A DNA stretch of 64,000 nt from Numida meleagris (Eukaryota > Chordata > Aves > Galliformes > Numididae). The position numbers and the translations under genes were made by a program. Position 1 is the stretch's first letter; each line of letters begins with the position of its first letter. Positions 26,241-40,165 of the stretch are shown here, in pieces. The stretch lies in assembly GCF_002078875.1 (NCBI RefSeq), contig NC_034412.1, positions 83,801,227 to 83,865,226 on the forward strand, written 5' to 3'. The notes beneath the pieces are model-generated. The model was not told the DNA's origin. It ran no database searches and was given only the letters and a program-made list of their open reading frames with translations.

Positions 26241-29200
26241 GTGTTCTAATACCCTTTATAACTATTGTTTTCATCTTGAATTCATTACATTTGTTCTCAC
26301 ATGGAAACCTCTGCTTGATCTGAGTACATATGTAAAGAACACCAGAGGAGATGTGAATGATGGCAGCAGTGTGGAGGGACAAGCAGCACAGTGGAGCACC
26401 AGGCATGGGGAGGCTTTCCATGAGAAAAAAAAAACAAAGTTTTTGCATTAGGAATGCAGCTGCAAGAGGAATAGAAAATGGAGAAAGAGGTGAATTCTGC
26501 TGTGTTTTCTGTGTTGAGATCAACAAAGTCATTCATGTGGTCAAGAAAGCAACTCCAGAAGCTGAGAGCTGAGATGCATGGGAAGGGAAGAGGAAGTAGA
26601 AGGGAAAAGGGAAGGGGAAAGGGAATGGGTGGTATGGATGGGCAAGAGGTCCGTCTTCATATCTGGGACTCTGCGATGTGAGAAATCCATTCACACATTA
26701 GAAGACAGAACTTCTCTTACAGAGAGTTCCCTTCCAATCTACCTTTTGAAAGGAAATTCTGGACACTGCTATGACAATTTTTATTTCCTCTGATGGTTTG
26801 TTAGTCCTCTGTGCTCCTACTTGTTCATTTTCTTTATATTTCTCTTTCTTTCTGTAATCTACATTCTCCCACATGTAGCATGTCGGCATTTCTAGATTAT
26901 TAATGTACTATGCCAGCAGCCAGACTTTCATCTCTCGCAGGTGTTTATGAGAACATCTCTCCAATAATCTATGTTCAGTCACTGTGAAAGTACAGTTTCA
27001 AATTTGCCCTTGAAATGTGAAACAATCAATGTTGGCAGCATTTATTCCTTCCTGTCAAGTATTTTTCTCTTTCTAAACTCCATAAACAATTTAAGAATAA
27101 TGTCTTATGACAGTGACACTGCAATCCAATAGGGTCTCCTTTGCTTTCTAATTTGTCTTACTTTTGTTCAAATCAAGGGGTAAGGAATCTAGCAGATACC
27201 AGTGGCAGCATCTGACTTGATCCTCTCATCACTAATTGGTCCTGTGATTAGTGCAGACAAGCAATGGAGAAAGTAGTTACAAGCTTCTAATATTTCTAGG
27301 TGAAGGCAGCTTCTAGCCCATCTGTTACTTGATATAGTCACTAACATATTCAGCTTCTCATCTTTTTTCTGAGGGATCCTCCTCAGATGCAGGGTGGTAT
27401 TTTTCTGGGTTTTATCAAGGTGACAGTATAGCCTTCTTTTGCATTGTTAACCCAAACTGTAATGTTTGCTTCCTGCAGTAATCAACAAACCAGTTTGTCA
27501 GAAGGTTAGCCTACATACCTCCACTTGCAACATTATCAGCCAAGTCTGACAAATAACCATTTAAAGTATTTTGGTGCTCATGAAAAGTCCAAGACTAGGT
27601 ACAGAAAGCTTTAGTTTTGCTGTTGAACCAGTATGACAAGAAAGCCTGAATTTTCTCAAACATCAGTGGACAGACAAAGTAAAGTACTGGAAAAAAAATC
27701 TCATGGTGATTACATACAAGAAAAACACTTAAAACCATGTTTCTCTAAACACTGTTGGAGACAAACAGCTGGAAGAGAGTTTTTTACTCCAGTTCTCACT
27801 CAGATAGTGCTCAGCCCCAAAGACCACAACCAATACTCTATCCAGAGCATTACATTTCTGACCTTGTTTTTATTTCCTGCTTTTCTGCCTCCTTCCACCC
27901 ATACCCAATGAAATACTCAATACTCAATGAAACTACCCACCTTCATGGTTGTGATCTGCTTTGACACTTTTTTTTATGAATGAATTTGTCTCTTTCCTAA
28001 CTGTCTGATAGATTGAGCTCAACTACAGTTCAGTTTTGAGGAAAAATTCAATTAATTGATAAACTAAATCACAGAGATTTACAGTATGATCTCAAACCAG
28101 ATATTGTGAGCATGCTACAAGCCGCTTCCCATTGTTCTATCAAAATAACGTCAGCCTATCTATGGAAAACCCTGGTTTGGCTATGAGTTTCCAAACTGTC
28201 AGTAAACATATGTAATTTGCCAGACCATGCCTGGTTAGCATAGTGTATACATTAGTAATATAAACATCAATCAATCTGATGTTCCTGTTTCTGAGGATTA
28301 TGTCTGCAGAACTTTGTCCTCCACGGTGATATTCAAATGGCTCATTTTTATCACAGTTTGAAGTGGTTGCAGAAAAGTAGACCATCCTGTTCTGCTAAGT
28401 GCTGACAAAAAACAGCAGGAACAAATAGCTGTAGTAAGGTTGACACAAATGAGTAAGGCATGCAAGTTGTTGCTCTACAGAAACCTGCCATGATTTAAAG
28501 AGAGAATGGTAAAATTATTAACAGCACTGCAAGAGCTCATTGTAGAGGGCTAGGTTTTGTGAGAAAGGTGTTGTCTCAGTTCTTTGTATTTTATGTAGAG
28601 CTATAAATTAACCCAAGCAAAAGCTTAATTCAGTTTTCACTTTAGGTCTGCCATTCATTTTAAAAGTCCATTTTGGAAGACGAGACCGCAACCTAACTAC
28701 CTGTCATTTGTTTTCTCCAGAGGCTCAAGAATTCAGTTTGGCCTGGAAATGGACACCACCTTTCAGCAATGGCATACTAAACATGAGACAGGAACTTCTG
28801 AGAGGATGCTGAGGAACCAACATGAATAGCATGGAGACGATCCTCAGCAGCTAGACTGTCCACTGCTAGTCCTAATGCATTTAACTGCAGTGGAGAATAC
28901 TCTGCTGGCCCTGATGAATATGCGCTAAGTGCCATTTTCAGTACATAGCAGCTTTTTAGACAGCTGCTCACCCTTACTGTCTTGCCTGTTGCAGTTTCCT
29001 TTCCACTGTCTATCCTGAAACGTTAAATATAGCCATTTGAGATGCAGCAGTCCTGGAAAGGTACCACTTGTTGGATGTGGTATGTTCTTTTATTCTCATC
29101 AATTCCTCATTCTTTTTGAACCTGACGTATAATCCCTTGTAAATGGCTCTCTTTACGCTGCAATTTGGAGCTGTTCCACTTGATAATTTATGCTATCGTC

Positions 29201-31160
29201 ACTGGTTAACATGATCCCTAATCTCAGTAGCTTTTATCAAGCTTTTTATCAGAGGTACTGCTTTGAGTTGTTTGTATTAATAATAGTTAAGAGCACTAGC
29301 TAGGAGCTGTGCTGTCTGCTGCCTCTGCCCAGCCTCTTCAGGCAGTGACCTTCTCTCCTGTACAGTGCAATGGCTAATGAAAAAGCACCTCCGCCTTTTC
29401 TTGTTTTCAGGTTCACACATCCTTGAACATATACTAGTTTAAAGTTTGTTTGACATCTTAGATCAGCTGAAGGTTGTAAGTAATTTAAAGTCATTCATCT
29501 AAGTCAGCACCTAAAATGAAAGCAGTAATGGTTTATTCCATAGGGAGTTACTTGTGAGCAGCTAAAAGTGTGTAACAGTCCATTGCACAGTGCAAAGCCG
29601 ACCTCGAGAGAAAGTAGATGAAAACCTATACAGAGTTTAAAGGGCATCTGCAAGTATTCATTTTACCCCAGACAGTCAGTGCAGGGGCCACTTGTCTTTT
29701 TATCAACGGTATCTGATAACATGAAGAAATTAATAATTTACAGAGGGCAGGCAGTACTTTTCCATTACAAGCTGTGTGCAAAGGAAGAAAGAACTGCTGG
29801 CACACACCACAGTGCTCCCTGCAAGGTCGTTCTGCCTCAGTGCTGCAAATGTGTTTCTTTTTAACCCCTTCATAACAGTGAGAAAATGCAGCTCCACAGT
29901 ACATGTATATTTAATATTTATTAAGTGCAGAAAACAACCTACAGCCATGTAGGACTCCAGTCTTGGAAGCTATGCAGAACAGCATCTACCAATTCTTTGG
30001 ATGAGAGATCTCATGGAACCCTGGATGTTTTGAGTCAAGCCAAAGGCTCCATTCAGCCCAATGAACCCAAACAACCCAAAACTTAACAGGTTATTCAGTG
30101 GGTAAAAAAAGTGATGGAACTTGGCTTCATCCAAGGTCTGTACCCTTCATGCACCAGTCTTACCCTCCTGTTTCATCCTTCCATGTCGCCTGCAGCATGC
30201 CTTTGGGCAAGGGACATCCGTACAGTGGCTGCCAGCTCAATGATGCACACAATGTTCATTTGACTGCTGCCAAAATGGATGCATCATAGCAACCTCCAAC
30301 CATCCTTTTTTTCTCCATCCTTCAGCTCAGATACTGCCCTTTGTGTAACATCTGGGGTTGTGGCTAGCTCTCAGACTTCAGTGGCTCTTTTCTGTTTGGA
30401 TGGGAGTACTTGAGGGAGGAGAGAATGGCCAAGCACAGTCACTGCACAAGGACAGAGGTTTGCTGCGTCTTCCTAGGAAACCAGGCTAAAATGATAAAAA
30501 AGCTCATTCAGGACATACATTAATTAAATATAACGGCGACATACTCGAAAGAGCAGGAAATGATAACATTATGATTCTCACAGAAATAGCAACCTCTGCT
30601 ACATGTCCAGCATAGTCCTTGATTAAATCTGTTAAATCTGCAGTCTACCACACTTCCATCCATGTTGTTAAACACCGTAATATATAATAGATGCACAGTA
30701 GTGGAAAAGCATTTGAACTTCTATTGTTTACAGTTAGAAAAATTAAATAAATGCTTAGAATATGCGGAGCCTGTCAGAAATATGGAGACATACTAAAATG
30801 GCAAGATAATCAGTTTTATGCGTACAACTGATTTCTTTGTATTCTTGGCAAAAATATTTTTGAAAGACTGTCCTGAAAATGAGGTGAGGTGGGGAAGGAA
30901 TCCAAAGTATTGCCATGCATAGCATTTTTCAACTTATTTCTTCATTTTGTTCAATTAAGTTATGTGCATTTCCAGAAGAGTTTTTAATGCAAATTTTTTC
31001 AACTGCAGTGTCAGGCAGCATGGGAAATCTGTGCTGAGATACCACCACAAGCAGGACAGGATTCCATCAGACTCAGTTAGAAACCTCCACTGATGCTGTC
31101 TGAACATTCTCAGAAGCGCAGTCACTTATAATTTTATAACTGGCCAATCAAGCTGTTTTT
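26241..31160. other. Unique non-coding sequence with a purine tract
   Basis: Apart from the polypurine tract at 26580-26629, I see no gene or interspersed repeat. Frames up to 104 codons near 26218-26532 (minus) are featureless. Confidence 0.5.
26580..26629. repeat. Polypurine tract
   Basis: GGAAG and GGGAAA units make a nearly pure purine run (one T at 26597). It is the complement in composition of the pyrimidine tract about 340 bp upstream. Confidence 0.65.
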
Positions 31161-31414
31161 TCTTTCCTTTTCCTTTTCCTTTTCCTTTTCCTTTTCCTTT
31201 TCCTTTCCTTTCCTTTTCCTTTTCCTTTTCCTTTCCTTTCCTTTCCTTTCCTTTCCTTTCCTTTCCTTTCCTTTCCTTTCCTTTCCTTTCCTTTCCTTTC
31301 CTTTCCTTTCCTTTCCTTTNCTTTCCTTTCCTTTCCTTTCCTTTCCTTTCCTTTCCTTTCCTTTCCTTTCCTTTCCTTTCCTTTCCTTTCCTTTCCTTTC
31401 CTTTCCTTTCTTCC
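31161..31414. repeat. (CCTTT)n / (CCTTTT)n microsatellite array
   Basis: About 250 bp of pure pyrimidine on the plus strand. It starts with CCTTTT hexamers, has a short CCTTT interlude, a few more hexamers, then an uninterrupted CCTTT pentamer array to the end. The base at 31320 is N, an unresolved position in the assembly. The 111-codon minus-strand frame through it (KGKER repeats) is an artefact. Pure purine/pyrimidine mirror repeats of this kind can form triplex DNA and expand or contract easily. Confidence 0.97.
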
Positions 31415-34400
31415 AGCTTACATATTGAAATGTACTTCCATGATTCATGGAATGTTCTTTACCTGTCAAGTTTTTCCCTGATGATATATCAGGTTTCCTT
31501 GCAGGCTTTCTGTATATCCATTTTATTTTTCACACTGTGGGTAGAGGGAAGGAGGAGAGTTATGAACATACCAGGCATTGCTCCAAAGTTGAGGCTGAAC
31601 TGAAGTTTGTACTTAAAGGAATTCAGTCACTCTGCTGTGCACAAAAAATATTGTATCACTGCTAAATTTACAGTACTTACTGAGAATTTACATGTAAACC
31701 CATTAATTAAAGTTAATTTAAAATAGGTCCTTTTGCACCTTCTGTCAGACTTTTATTTATCCCTAATGAAATCTGTTATAAAATACAGACCCTTAGTTCT
31801 TCGTATATCATCAAAATTCTGTGAAGCCTTTCCGCAGGACATTTTTGAAGCAATTATGCTAGGAGTTATGTCCCCTTCTGCTATTACTGCTCAGAGCTGT
31901 AAGTTTCTCATTTATCAGTGAGAGAAGGGGAAGGAGCAGCAGGAGAGGTCCTCAGGAGGGCTCTCCCTACCTGCCTCCCATCTGGGGTACAGGGACCCCA
32001 CAGGACAAAAATGAACCATCTCTGAGTCACACACATTGCAAGACCCTGGTTTCCCAGGTGATCCATATCATTCCCATGCTGCACTCTGCTACAGAGCACA
32101 GCCACCAGCTCTGATACAGCACTGGGTTACTCCTCAAGCACCTTCTGAATCCAGTATGCCCAGTGATGCCAGGTTTTGCTGTTGTGTGCTAAAACAATTG
32201 CAAAAAAGGCTTTGGAACAAATACCTGTGGTCTGAGGTAGCCCTGTCACCCTGTCATCCAGTCTACTAAAGATGCAGATCTCAGCCATTTCTCCCCATCC
32301 AGGCTTCTTTTCCAAGGGAAATGTAAAGACATTCTCATTTTCATTCTGAGTTTCTCCTTGTTTTCAAATTTTAGGTCCTCCCACAGAACACAGACTCACA
32401 AATTTCAAAGCAGCTGTATTTAGACTTGGTCAAGATTATAATGCAAACAACTTTTTTCAGTAAGAAAAAAAGAAACGATAGAAAATTGAAATACAGCTAG
32501 TGATTGTTAAAATATTAGATCATCACATAAATTTGCATTAACTACACAAAAGCTGAAAGTACTTCATTAAATACTCTCATAACACAGTAACCTCTTTAGA
32601 AAACTATTTCTGGGATAAGCATGTAAATAATTACATACTCTCTGCCCTATGTAGTTTTATCCAACTAAGCAAGGGAGAACAGAGTGTTATAGATCAAGAG
32701 CACACTGATTTTTGAGCTATTGATTAAAAAGAACAAGCATTTTAATGATGTTCATCAGAAATGCTGCACATATATGAATTGTGTGTTCAAGTATGTGAGG
32801 ATTTCAGTGCCCAAACTCAGTTCAGTATGGAAAAATCAAGTGTATAAATGATATATTGTTAGGAATCAGCACTGAAGGTAAGAATTTAGGAATAAATCTG
32901 ATTAATTTCAATCTAAATCAGCAACGTGATACTGCATGCAATTTTGAGGATGCAATTGGTCTTTGCAGGTCCCTGTTGCCAGTCATACTGACAACTTTGT
33001 ATTCTGCAAGGAGTTTTATTTTAATGAATGAGTTTATACATGGTGCAGTTTCAAATTAATCTTTATTGTTAGGAACCTTTGTTTCACAGTATCTAGGCAT
33101 TTAACACTAATACTCTTATCCCCATAACTATAGGCTGGCAGACAATTTTCCTTTTTATAAAAAAGTTACAATTTACAGAACTTTTTCATTTCAGACTATG
33201 AAGAAAAGTCTCAAACTCATGAAAAATTAGAGAGAGAGAGCCACTTTGGAATAAGACATAGAATAAATTCACTGGGTACCATTAAGAACCAGTGTGGTGG
33301 AAAGGATTCATTCCAAACATGATGAAGAAATGGGCAGGTTCTGGGAATAATTTCCTATTTCTCTGTTTAACTCGATGAAAACTGTTATTTAGCTAAACAC
33401 CACCACGAGGAGTTGGAAGTGTGCCACTGTCTCCAGTTTTTGTTGGGACATTGAGGTGAGCAGAGATTATATACCGGGAGCAGAGATTGCATTTTTCATC
33501 TGAGACTATGAAGAGTCTACAGGGAAACAAAAAATGAATTGGGTCTCTCAAGTAATTGCCATGGTTCTGGCAGACTTTGGTCTTGTGCTAATGGGAGGAA
33601 AAACACTACAGATGCCCATGTGACATTCACTGCAATAGTAACTTCTCTGGAGCAATGCAGGAAGACTTCCATATTTCTAGATTTCAATGGAAAACCTGTT
33701 TGTCTTTCAACCAAACAGGTTCCTCTGTCCTTCACTTCTGTATTTTAAGTCAGCTTGCTATAATAAGGAGGAGTTACTTGAAAGGACTCTTTTGAACATC
33801 TTTGTTAAGACAGCAGTGGGCAATGCGCTCGTGGCTTAAATGGTGTTTGTTGGAGGAGTTAACTTTTAGAATGGTCATTTCAAGCATCATCTTAATGCTT
33901 TCAGTCCAGAAGGATGAGGGGTGGAATAGAGGAAATCTGGAAACAGAATGAATGCTTTGGAAAGGGAAGGTATCGGAATATTTACTCTGCAGAAGCCCCT
34001 TACATAGCTCAGCTACAGTAGTAAACACTCAAAAAGCGTACAGCATACTTTCTGCTTTCAGTATGACTTTTAAGTCACAAACATGAATGTCATTTCATCT
34101 TTGAATCTACGATGAAATAATAACATACATTAGTTAGATAGAATTGCCATGTCATGCTTAGTGACAGCACAACAGTAACCAAGAGGTGAATCTCAAGCAC
34201 AGTTTCCTAATTAATGTGGATGTGGGAAATGTCAGTGTGCATCACTCACTTGTGTTACTTTTGCAGAGTGCATGTTTCCCTCTTTCCTACCTGTGAAAGA
34301 CTTTTCTTTTGGCAGTGTTGGCCCTCTCAATAACCTCCTGGCTCACCTTTCTTGCTATGTCTAATGATAAAGACCCTGTTCTGTTAGATTTTTTATCTCT

Positions 34401-35810
34401 CTTCTAAAATACAACAAGTAAACACTTCATTCACCTGATAAAAATGAAATCTTAAAAATGCAGATGTATTTATCAGAGTGCTAATTAGTAATTTGGCAGC
34501 TGCCTCTCCACTCCAGATCTCCACTTCAACTGTAAAACACGGTGGGAGGAACTATCCTAGGCTCATATTCCACCTGGCCTTCCCAGGAGAGTGAGCATAA
34601 AGCATTCCTTCTGTGTCTGCATAGGTTCCATGCTGCCTCTGTGAGAGCAGCACAGAACACTCCTCCAGGAGGGAAATTCCCGCCTGATGTCCCCAGCCCA
34701 TGGAGCTGTGTGAGCAGTGGGGATGGTGGCAGAGGAAGGTACAAATTTCTCCTTCTCAGTCAGCCACAACAGCAATGATACAGAGGGAACTCTGGGGTCA
34801 CCTCTCTCTGTCCCTCTCTTTCTCCATCCCAGCCATGATCAGGATATTCCCTCATTCTCATCTCTATACATTTGATTGTTGTTTTTTTTATTATGTTTTG
34901 TTTATTTCACATTTGTCTTGATTGCTAGATAACCATCATTCCAGCTTTGCAACAGCATATAAAAAGGTGGGAAACTTTATCAAATGAGACAACAAAGAGA
35001 CATTCAAACTTGTTATAATTTACTGATTCTGCTGTCATTGCAGCCATAATGTTGACTCAGGTTATCTGTGTATAAAACTTGCATAACTGATACATTAACC
35101 TACATCAATCTTTGTACAACAGTGAAAAACTATACACTTATGAAAATTTAATGTGGTCTACCAGAAAATCTTTACTGTTCTATGAATTAAATGATTTGCC
35201 TGAATATATTCATTGTATTTAATCTACTCTTTGTGTCTCTTTGTAAGCCTTGCAACATTTGCATCTGTTTGTTTCAATGCTATTTAGCTATTCTTATGGC
35301 AGTGGAAAGAGAAACAGGTAGAGCTGTAAATTTGAGCAAGTTGCCCTACATTGTTTATTAAAAGCAGAGAATGAATCTTCTTCTTAAGTGAAAATCAATG
35401 TACTCCTAATGGCACCTCCATAGTTAAGCTTTTCTGAGTCTGATGTGCATTTAGACTATTATATGTCATTCTGATAATACAGGGAAGTCTTAAAGATGTT
35501 GCAAAGGGGCCAGAGAGTAATGACAATGAGAGCCAGTACATGTAAATTATGTAGCTCTAAAAAGGCATGTCCTCATTTTCAGAGCTGCAAAGGAAATTTC
35601 TACTGAAGTAAAGCTAAAAAGAAACAGAAGAGTAGAAGACAGATTCTAATGAAAGCACTTGTCAGATCAGCTCTATTAATTAAGCATAAAAAAGCAGATT
35701 AACAATACTTTAGATAGTCTTAAATCCTTCTTAGACAAAACTTGTGGTCACAAAAACGTTTTTCAGCAATACTGGATAGACGTTTCTTCCAGTCTAATGC
35801 ATAGATATCA
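31415..35810. other. Unique non-coding sequence
   Basis: No exon, RNA gene or repeat is recognised. A pure CT or GA run is absent, and open frames do not exceed 84 codons. Confidence 0.5.
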
Positions 35811-36357
35811 CTGTGAAAGTCATGCCTCCTATGCATTTCCATGGTAACTACAACAAATACAAAGAGCACACCACCCCTGTTTGATAGAGCAAAGTCTCAG
35901 CTATAAACCACCATTTTTTAACATAGTCACCACCATTAGCTATGCATTTTCAACAGTGATGAACAAGTGCCTGCATGCCACGCTCATAAAAATCTGCATG
36001 GTCATCTGAAATGCGGCTTGTCATTCACATCACTGTCATCGCTACTGAAATGCGCCACCCACCGCCTCACTGTGCTCACATCCACTGTTCAGTCTTCATA
36101 GATGTTCAACAACCATCAGTGAATGTCAGTGGGTGCCTTTTTTTCCACAAGGAGGAATTCAGTGCCACACCTTTGCTTCATCCGCACTTCCATGTCAGGA
36201 GCCATTTTGTCAGACTGCCCCTCTGCTGCCATCTGTCACATGGCAACAAAATGCAACAGAACACTGGAGGGATGTTCAACCTCTACTGCCATACTACCAA
36301 CATCCAAATCTGATGCCATGGGACAATGTAATAAAATAGGAGGCATTACTTTCAGAG
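35811..36357 (-). mobile_element. Galluhop-type mariner, internally deleted
   Basis: A Tc1/mariner DNA transposon copy of about 550 bp. Imperfect terminal inverted repeats are visible: the left end (35811-35832, with GTGAAAGTCATGCCTCCTAT) is the near complement of the right end (36336-36357, with ATAGGAGGCATTACTTTCAG). The transposase remnant reads on the minus strand and consists of the N-terminal DNA-binding part joined directly to the C-terminal tail, so the catalytic core is missing. This matches the deleted copies of Galluhop (Mariner1_GG) as I know the family from chicken. Candidate flanking TA dinucleotides exist, but I could not fix the exact outer ends. Confidence 0.85.
35895..36232 (-). 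pseudogene. Mariner transposase remnant
   Basis: Reading from an ATG at 36232 downwards, about 30 codons are open and include MEVRMKQRCGTEFL. Two TGA stops interrupt the helix-turn-helix region, which ends in TVDVSTVRRWVAHF. The sequence then passes in another frame to the typical mariner C-terminal piece ERGMQALVHHC (around 35980) and the IANGGDY block near 35935. The central domain with the catalytic aspartates is absent. It cannot make transposase, but the termini could in principle have been mobilised by an intact relative. Confidence 0.75.
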
Positions 36358-39300
36358 CAATCTCCGTAAATATTTCATATTCTCTATACCGCACAGATTG
36401 TGGACTTCTGCCTATGTGTGCCTGTGAGTGATTTTTCTAACTGAACTTTTTTGAGTGTGCAACACTTGGAACTCGATATACACATACAGCAAGCACTCAC
36501 GCAATACATGCCCGATCAATATTTCATGTTTACAAAATGATTTTTTTCACCAGTCCAACACTTTATCTGCTCTAGTCCTTCATCCTTACTGTCAAATCCC
36601 TAAAACAAAAGAGTTATCTTTAAATTAAGAAGTCATGTCTCTCTCCTCTTAGATACAGTAATAGTTTTCTAGTTGATATGCGTTACAAACAGCATGATTC
36701 AGTATGTAACCAGCCCAGCAATCAGCAAACAAGTGCTTCTCGCTCTGCTGTTGTGCAGTGACATTGCTGTGCCAGCTTTGCCAAGCACCCTGTGGCTTTC
36801 CTGATCTTGGGCACTGAGCTTTTGATCAACCCTGAGGGAAAAATGCAGGAAAAAATAATGGAATCTGAGATCTTAGCTTGGAACAAAACCTTCTCTGGGC
36901 AGCAAAGGAAATAAACTAAAAGTTTGTGGTAGCAGCAAAAGTAGTTTCCTACCAATTCCTTTACAAAGTCATATACAAAATATGGGAGACAGACTTACCA
37001 TTATAGAAATAACTGAGACCATGTTAGAAATGAACATTACAAACTCAGGACAGCTGAGCCACACACACTTTGGATCAGAGGATTGCTCAGTGTGCTGTGT
37101 CACATCTTATGGCCAAATGATCGAATGGGTGCATAGGTCAGATAACAAACAGGTCTCCCAGGTGCTCCTGAGGGTAGTCAAGGAGCTGTAAGTCCTGTAG
37201 CAGCACTCAGCACCTCAAAGGGATGGATGGAAAAGTGAGCCAAATATTTCTTCTCCTTTCAGCACTTTCTGGACAATGTGGAGGTACACACACATACTCG
37301 ACAGTTTGGCTTTGGAACATATGAGAGAAAAAGTTTCTCTTGGCAGAAAACATGAGGGTATTATATGTTTTGTATGAGGAGATATAATATGTCATTTTTT
37401 CCTTGAGCTTAACTAACAAGTGCATGTGTTTTGAGGACGTGAACAACTACCAACAGTCCCCCAAGTGTGTGATATCCTTGGGACTGTGCTTTTGGTCTTT
37501 AGCTGTGGGTGTGCTGTAGCACACTGTCTTGTAAATGGACTTTTTCAGCAGTGGCTTAACAGGATGTCCATAATGCTCCAGTAAACACTGAGCCTGATTG
37601 CTTATCTGCAGTATTTTCCACCAATTCTCAATTATGAATTTCAAGAATGCAATACCTGATACAAAGTCAGATTGCAATAATGCTCTTAATTTGTTACGGC
37701 TTAGAGCATCTTGATACAGAGAGCAGCTTAAAGACAAAACCTATCTGTGAATTTTAATGCTTAGGTTTCATCCACATTATAGTGAAAACCTGCATTCTGT
37801 AAGCAACATCCTAAAATTACTATTTCCCCTTCTTTTTTCCTCCTTAAACTTGCAGTACTTTTTTTTGCTTCTAGTTTTTGAGGAAACATGTCCAGAAGAA
37901 CAATCTTTATTCATAAATTGCAGTGTCCACCTCATGCAGAGCCAACAATTGGTAATTACCCATTTAACTTTCAAGTGTCATGAAAAATATGCTAGTTTTA
38001 AATATGCCAGAGATAAATGAGAAATTGACAGCACTGCAGAAATCCCAGTTTGCCAGGAAGTTACATTTAATGCACCACAAGAACAGGCCATCATGAGATG
38101 GTTTTGTTCAGAAGTTTTCATTATTTTTTTATAACCTACATCCATGGTCCTCTAATGTCAGTAAATTCATATAGCGAACAGCGTAAACTTACTTCATGCT
38201 TTGGTACTTTATGTTAATCTGATACCTCCAGAAATAACCAATGACACTGAAAGGGAATTCAGAATACTTTAGAGGGTTCAAAATATGTGATGTTTTTCTT
38301 GTAAAGAGTATATCACTACAAATACTCTTCCATTCTCATACCAGGAAAAAAATTACACATAAATAAAAAGTAATTTAGGTTTTTAATGACCTTTTTATCC
38401 ACTCCAATATACTTTTTTGTTGTAAAAATGACTTCTTTAATCTCGTTTGAAGTAGGTCCATTAAACCTAATACACTTAAAATTATGCGATCAGAATAAAT
38501 AGGCTCTAAAGAGCTAGACCCTCTAATGAAAAGTCATAATAAACTAAGTCATTAATTCACTGTATCATCACCCCTCTGTAGCTAAACACTTTCTGTGCAG
38601 TATAAATTTCTGTTGCTTATTTTATCTGCCTTAGCTAATCTAACTGACACAAAAAAGCATAAGGGTGGGATAGGGTTTTTGGAGGCTCTTAAATATCTGT
38701 AAGTAATTCCTCACAAATTCACAAGTGATCAGTTTGACAGTTTAAAAATAATTAAAATCTGCTCTTGGGCCAAATGCCAAACTTCCTTTCTTTTATTTCT
38801 ATTTGCTCTTCATGACTGTGAAACAGTCACATTTACTGTCAGATAATGGTGACAATTCCTGCATAAAACAAAGCAAAACTAAAAAGGGGTCAGTAGAACT
38901 GATTCAGAGAATATAGCCTGCCTTCCTGCAATGTTTTTGCCTGTTGATTCTCATTTGTTGTGAGCTAGTGGAGCTGCAGAAGAAAGCTTGTCAGACTGAC
39001 CAATATTTAAATTTGTGTAATACTGTAACTACTAACAGTGTACTAATATTCTCCTTAGAATAATTTGTTTGCATTAATGATGATTATTGATTCATTATTG
39101 GCTGTGTGTAGGGGTTTTCTTCTAATGTATAGATATGTGTTGGCGTGTGCACACATTGAGCATGTGCATGTATGTGTAAGAACAGTGAAGCAAATATGAT
39201 GGAGTCTCATCCACCATCTTTGTAGATCAAGAAAGCAATGGTAGTGAAATGGCAGGCAGATTGAGATGGAGGTTGATGTACCTGGGTGATACACCTCAGT

Positions 39301-40044
39301 GTCTGGCTGTTTCCCAGATACAATGAGAATTCAGTGTTATTTGGGTTGAAAGGATGATGGGTTAGATAGAGAACCAGTCTGCAGGCCACTGGAATGTTAA
39401 CAACTCACTCTGCAATGGGCAGTGGATAGCATCACACATTCATAACTTGGGCTGTTGGATGACGTGCTTGCTTCCAAAAGCAAGGCACTCAGGAAAGAAG
39501 GAAGCAGGAACAAAGTCTCACGGTTTCCTGATTTGCTCCTTCTCAATGGTAACCACAAACACTGGTATTTGGGAACATAAATCTCCTTTCGGCTGTAATG
39601 TTGAAATAAATTATGTAATAAATCTGGGTTTGGGGAGGAATCTTTATCTTGCATTATGTGTTTCAGTGGGATTTGTACTGTCTTTGTTCAGTTATCAGCT
39701 CTGCTACATACAACCTTGAAACTCAGGGCTACTGCTCTAAGGGCCACAGCTGTTGTGGTGCTAACTGCTGTGGTGCCAATTTTTAGACCAATAATTGAGG
39801 AGGTAAGTCTTTTCTTTTAAAAATGGCAGTTACAGTATTTACAGGACTTTGAGATACTGACACTGATGCTCATTTTTCCCAAGTAGAGGGGATAAACATA
39901 ACATAGCCCAATTATGGTAGCTGACATAGAATGGACAGAATAAGAATTCTCAGACTGAGAATAAGAAATGTCCTCCAATTTCCTCCAATTAATACCCACC
40001 CACATTATATGGAATTATATTCAACAAGAGGAAAAGGAGACAAG
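36358..40044. other. Unique non-coding sequence
   Basis: Nothing recognised. A short (TG)-rich patch lies near 39135-39175. Open frames are below 97 codons and lack context. Confidence 0.5.
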
Positions 40045-40165
40045 GTGTGACTATGACAGTACAGAGCCCTCCCCATCACACAGAGAACCTAGATTCAAGT
40101 TCCTTCTCCTCCTCTGTAATTTTCCTTCTATGTGATTTTGCAATTATTATTCAATGTCATTGAAA
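40045..40165 (+). mobile_element. Possible ancient MIR-like SINE
   Basis: A box B-like AGATTCAAGTTCC (40091-40103) follows a tRNA-like head starting near 40045 (GTGTGACTATGACAGTACAG). Downstream, TTCTATGTGATTTTGCAA (40126-40143) resembles the MIR core CTGTGTGACCTTGGGCAA at the right distance. It is diverged; family and ends are uncertain. Confidence 0.4.

Noticed and set aside
26065..26451. 128-codon plus-strand frame rich in Phe and Ser
   Set aside because: It is driven by the polypyrimidine tract and has no domain or conserved look.
31134..31469. 111-codon minus-strand frame rich in Lys-Gly-Lys-Glu-Arg
   Set aside because: It is the translation of the (CCTTT)n array; a repeat unit of five bases without stops gives an open frame in any register.
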